Virus record (IMG/VR): IMGVR_UViG_3300034062_001990
Coordinates: 1-27,015 of that record
Reading direction: 5' to 3' (one strand)
DNA length: 27,015 nucleotides
Source: a virus
The translations under genes were made by a program, and so were the position numbers. This document shows, piece after piece, positions 26,779 through 27,015 of this stretch (within the stretch, counting starts at the first letter, position 1; each line of letters begins with the position of its first letter). The notes beneath the pieces were generated by a model. It ran no database searches. It was not told where the DNA came from and saw nothing but the letters and a program-made list of their open reading frames with translations.

Positions 26779-27015
26779 ATGGCTAGTATATCAGAGGCCA
26801 CTGACATTTTGGATTGCCATAGGGAACAGTTAGAATCAAGGCGGGAGCCAAAGACTCTAATGTAATCTGATATATCCTCAGTCTTATTAGTAAGGCAAGA
26901 CTTAACAGTATCTACTGAGATAAATACACGTCCATTCCATAGGCCCATTTGTCCAATATTAGTAGGGACTTCCAAGCAACCATATGTATCTTGTTCCCAA
27001 CCAACACCTTCTGAA
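26775..27015 (-). CDS. hypothetical protein, 5' end beyond the window
   Basis: The frame is open through the right edge and ends TGA 26775-26777. The visible 79 residues include NIGQMGLWNGRVFISVDTVK and end KMSVASDILAI, encoded by promoter a. No family recognised; a start inside the window (TTG 26975) is possible but not needed. Confidence 0.6.
   Translation of the reverse strand, partial: SEGVGWEQDTYGCLEVPTNIGQMGLWNGRVFISVDTVKSCLTNKTEDISDYIRVFGSRLDSNCSLWQSKMSVASDILAI
26785..26807 (-). promoter_or_regulatory. TTGTCAGTGG-type promoter a
   Basis: On the minus strand ATGTCAGTGG (26807-26798), 7 bases, TG-A-TATACT (-10 at 26790-26785). ATG 26778 follows after exactly 6 bases, as on the plus strand. 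It lies inside the end of the upstream gene. Confidence 0.75.

Overview
This window looks like part of a large, AT-rich tailed-phage genome whose host is an actinobacterium. Genes are small, densely packed and mostly of phage-hypothetical type, and neighbours usually overlap by ATGA or TAATG. Host assignment rests on a WhiB-like Fe-S regulator (5771-6082), a DUF7455-like CxxC...CxHH protein (25562-25756), an MSMEG_6728-like protein (10113-10583) and a common actinobacterial/actinophage zinc-binding protein (19762-20007). A freshwater Nanopelagicales-type host would fit the low GC and the Ala/Thr-rich secreted proteins, but that is inference. No capsid, tail, terminase or polymerase genes are present, so this is an accessory and host-interaction segment.

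Layout. (1) 1-2208: an APS-kinase/nucleotidyltransferase fusion, two DUF2061 membrane proteins, a luciferase-like monooxygenase and an FmdB-like zinc ribbon form one coupled operon. (2) 2227-5386: a secreted PA14-domain protein with a very long Ala/Glu/Lys helix, two holin-like membrane proteins and a small acidic protein. (3) 5392-8718: tRNA-Asn, WhiB and small proteins including a proteasome-like Ntn hydrolase. (4) 8749-12253: a secreted subtilisin, a Pyr_excise-like protein, thioredoxin and a secreted Ig-like/coiled-coil protein, closed by a strong hairpin. (5) 12257-17970: three 2-oxoglutarate/Fe oxygenases of different families, a sulfotransferase, a GT32-type glycosyltransferase, a third DUF2061 and several Cys-rich microproteins. 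(6) 17974-21569: small zinc-binding proteins and a second sulfotransferase. (7) 21570-22089: a convergent, gene-free junction with terminators and repeats. (8) 22090-27015: minus-strand small genes, probably a different temporal class.

How the genes may work together. APS kinase could supply PAPS to the two sulfotransferases. With the GT32 enzyme and the 2OG oxygenases this suggests modification (hydroxylation, glycosylation, sulfation) of a virion or host-surface polymer. Secreted proteins (PA14, subtilisin, Ig-like) also point to the cell surface. The Ntn hydrolase, WhiB, thioredoxin and tRNA look like takeover or auxiliary functions.

The most striking signals are regulatory. On the plus strand at least ten genes have a -10 box ending exactly 6 nt before the ATG and no Shine-Dalgarno, which implies leaderless mRNAs starting at the A of ATG. 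On the minus strand four promoters share a TTGTCAGTGG box exactly 7 nt upstream of the -10, with no -35. That layout resembles T4 middle promoters and suggests a phage-specific activator. Two plus-strand promoters share a duplicated element with an inverted repeat on the -35. Three intergenic copies of AATTTCAGG-N16-TCGTAAA are unexplained.
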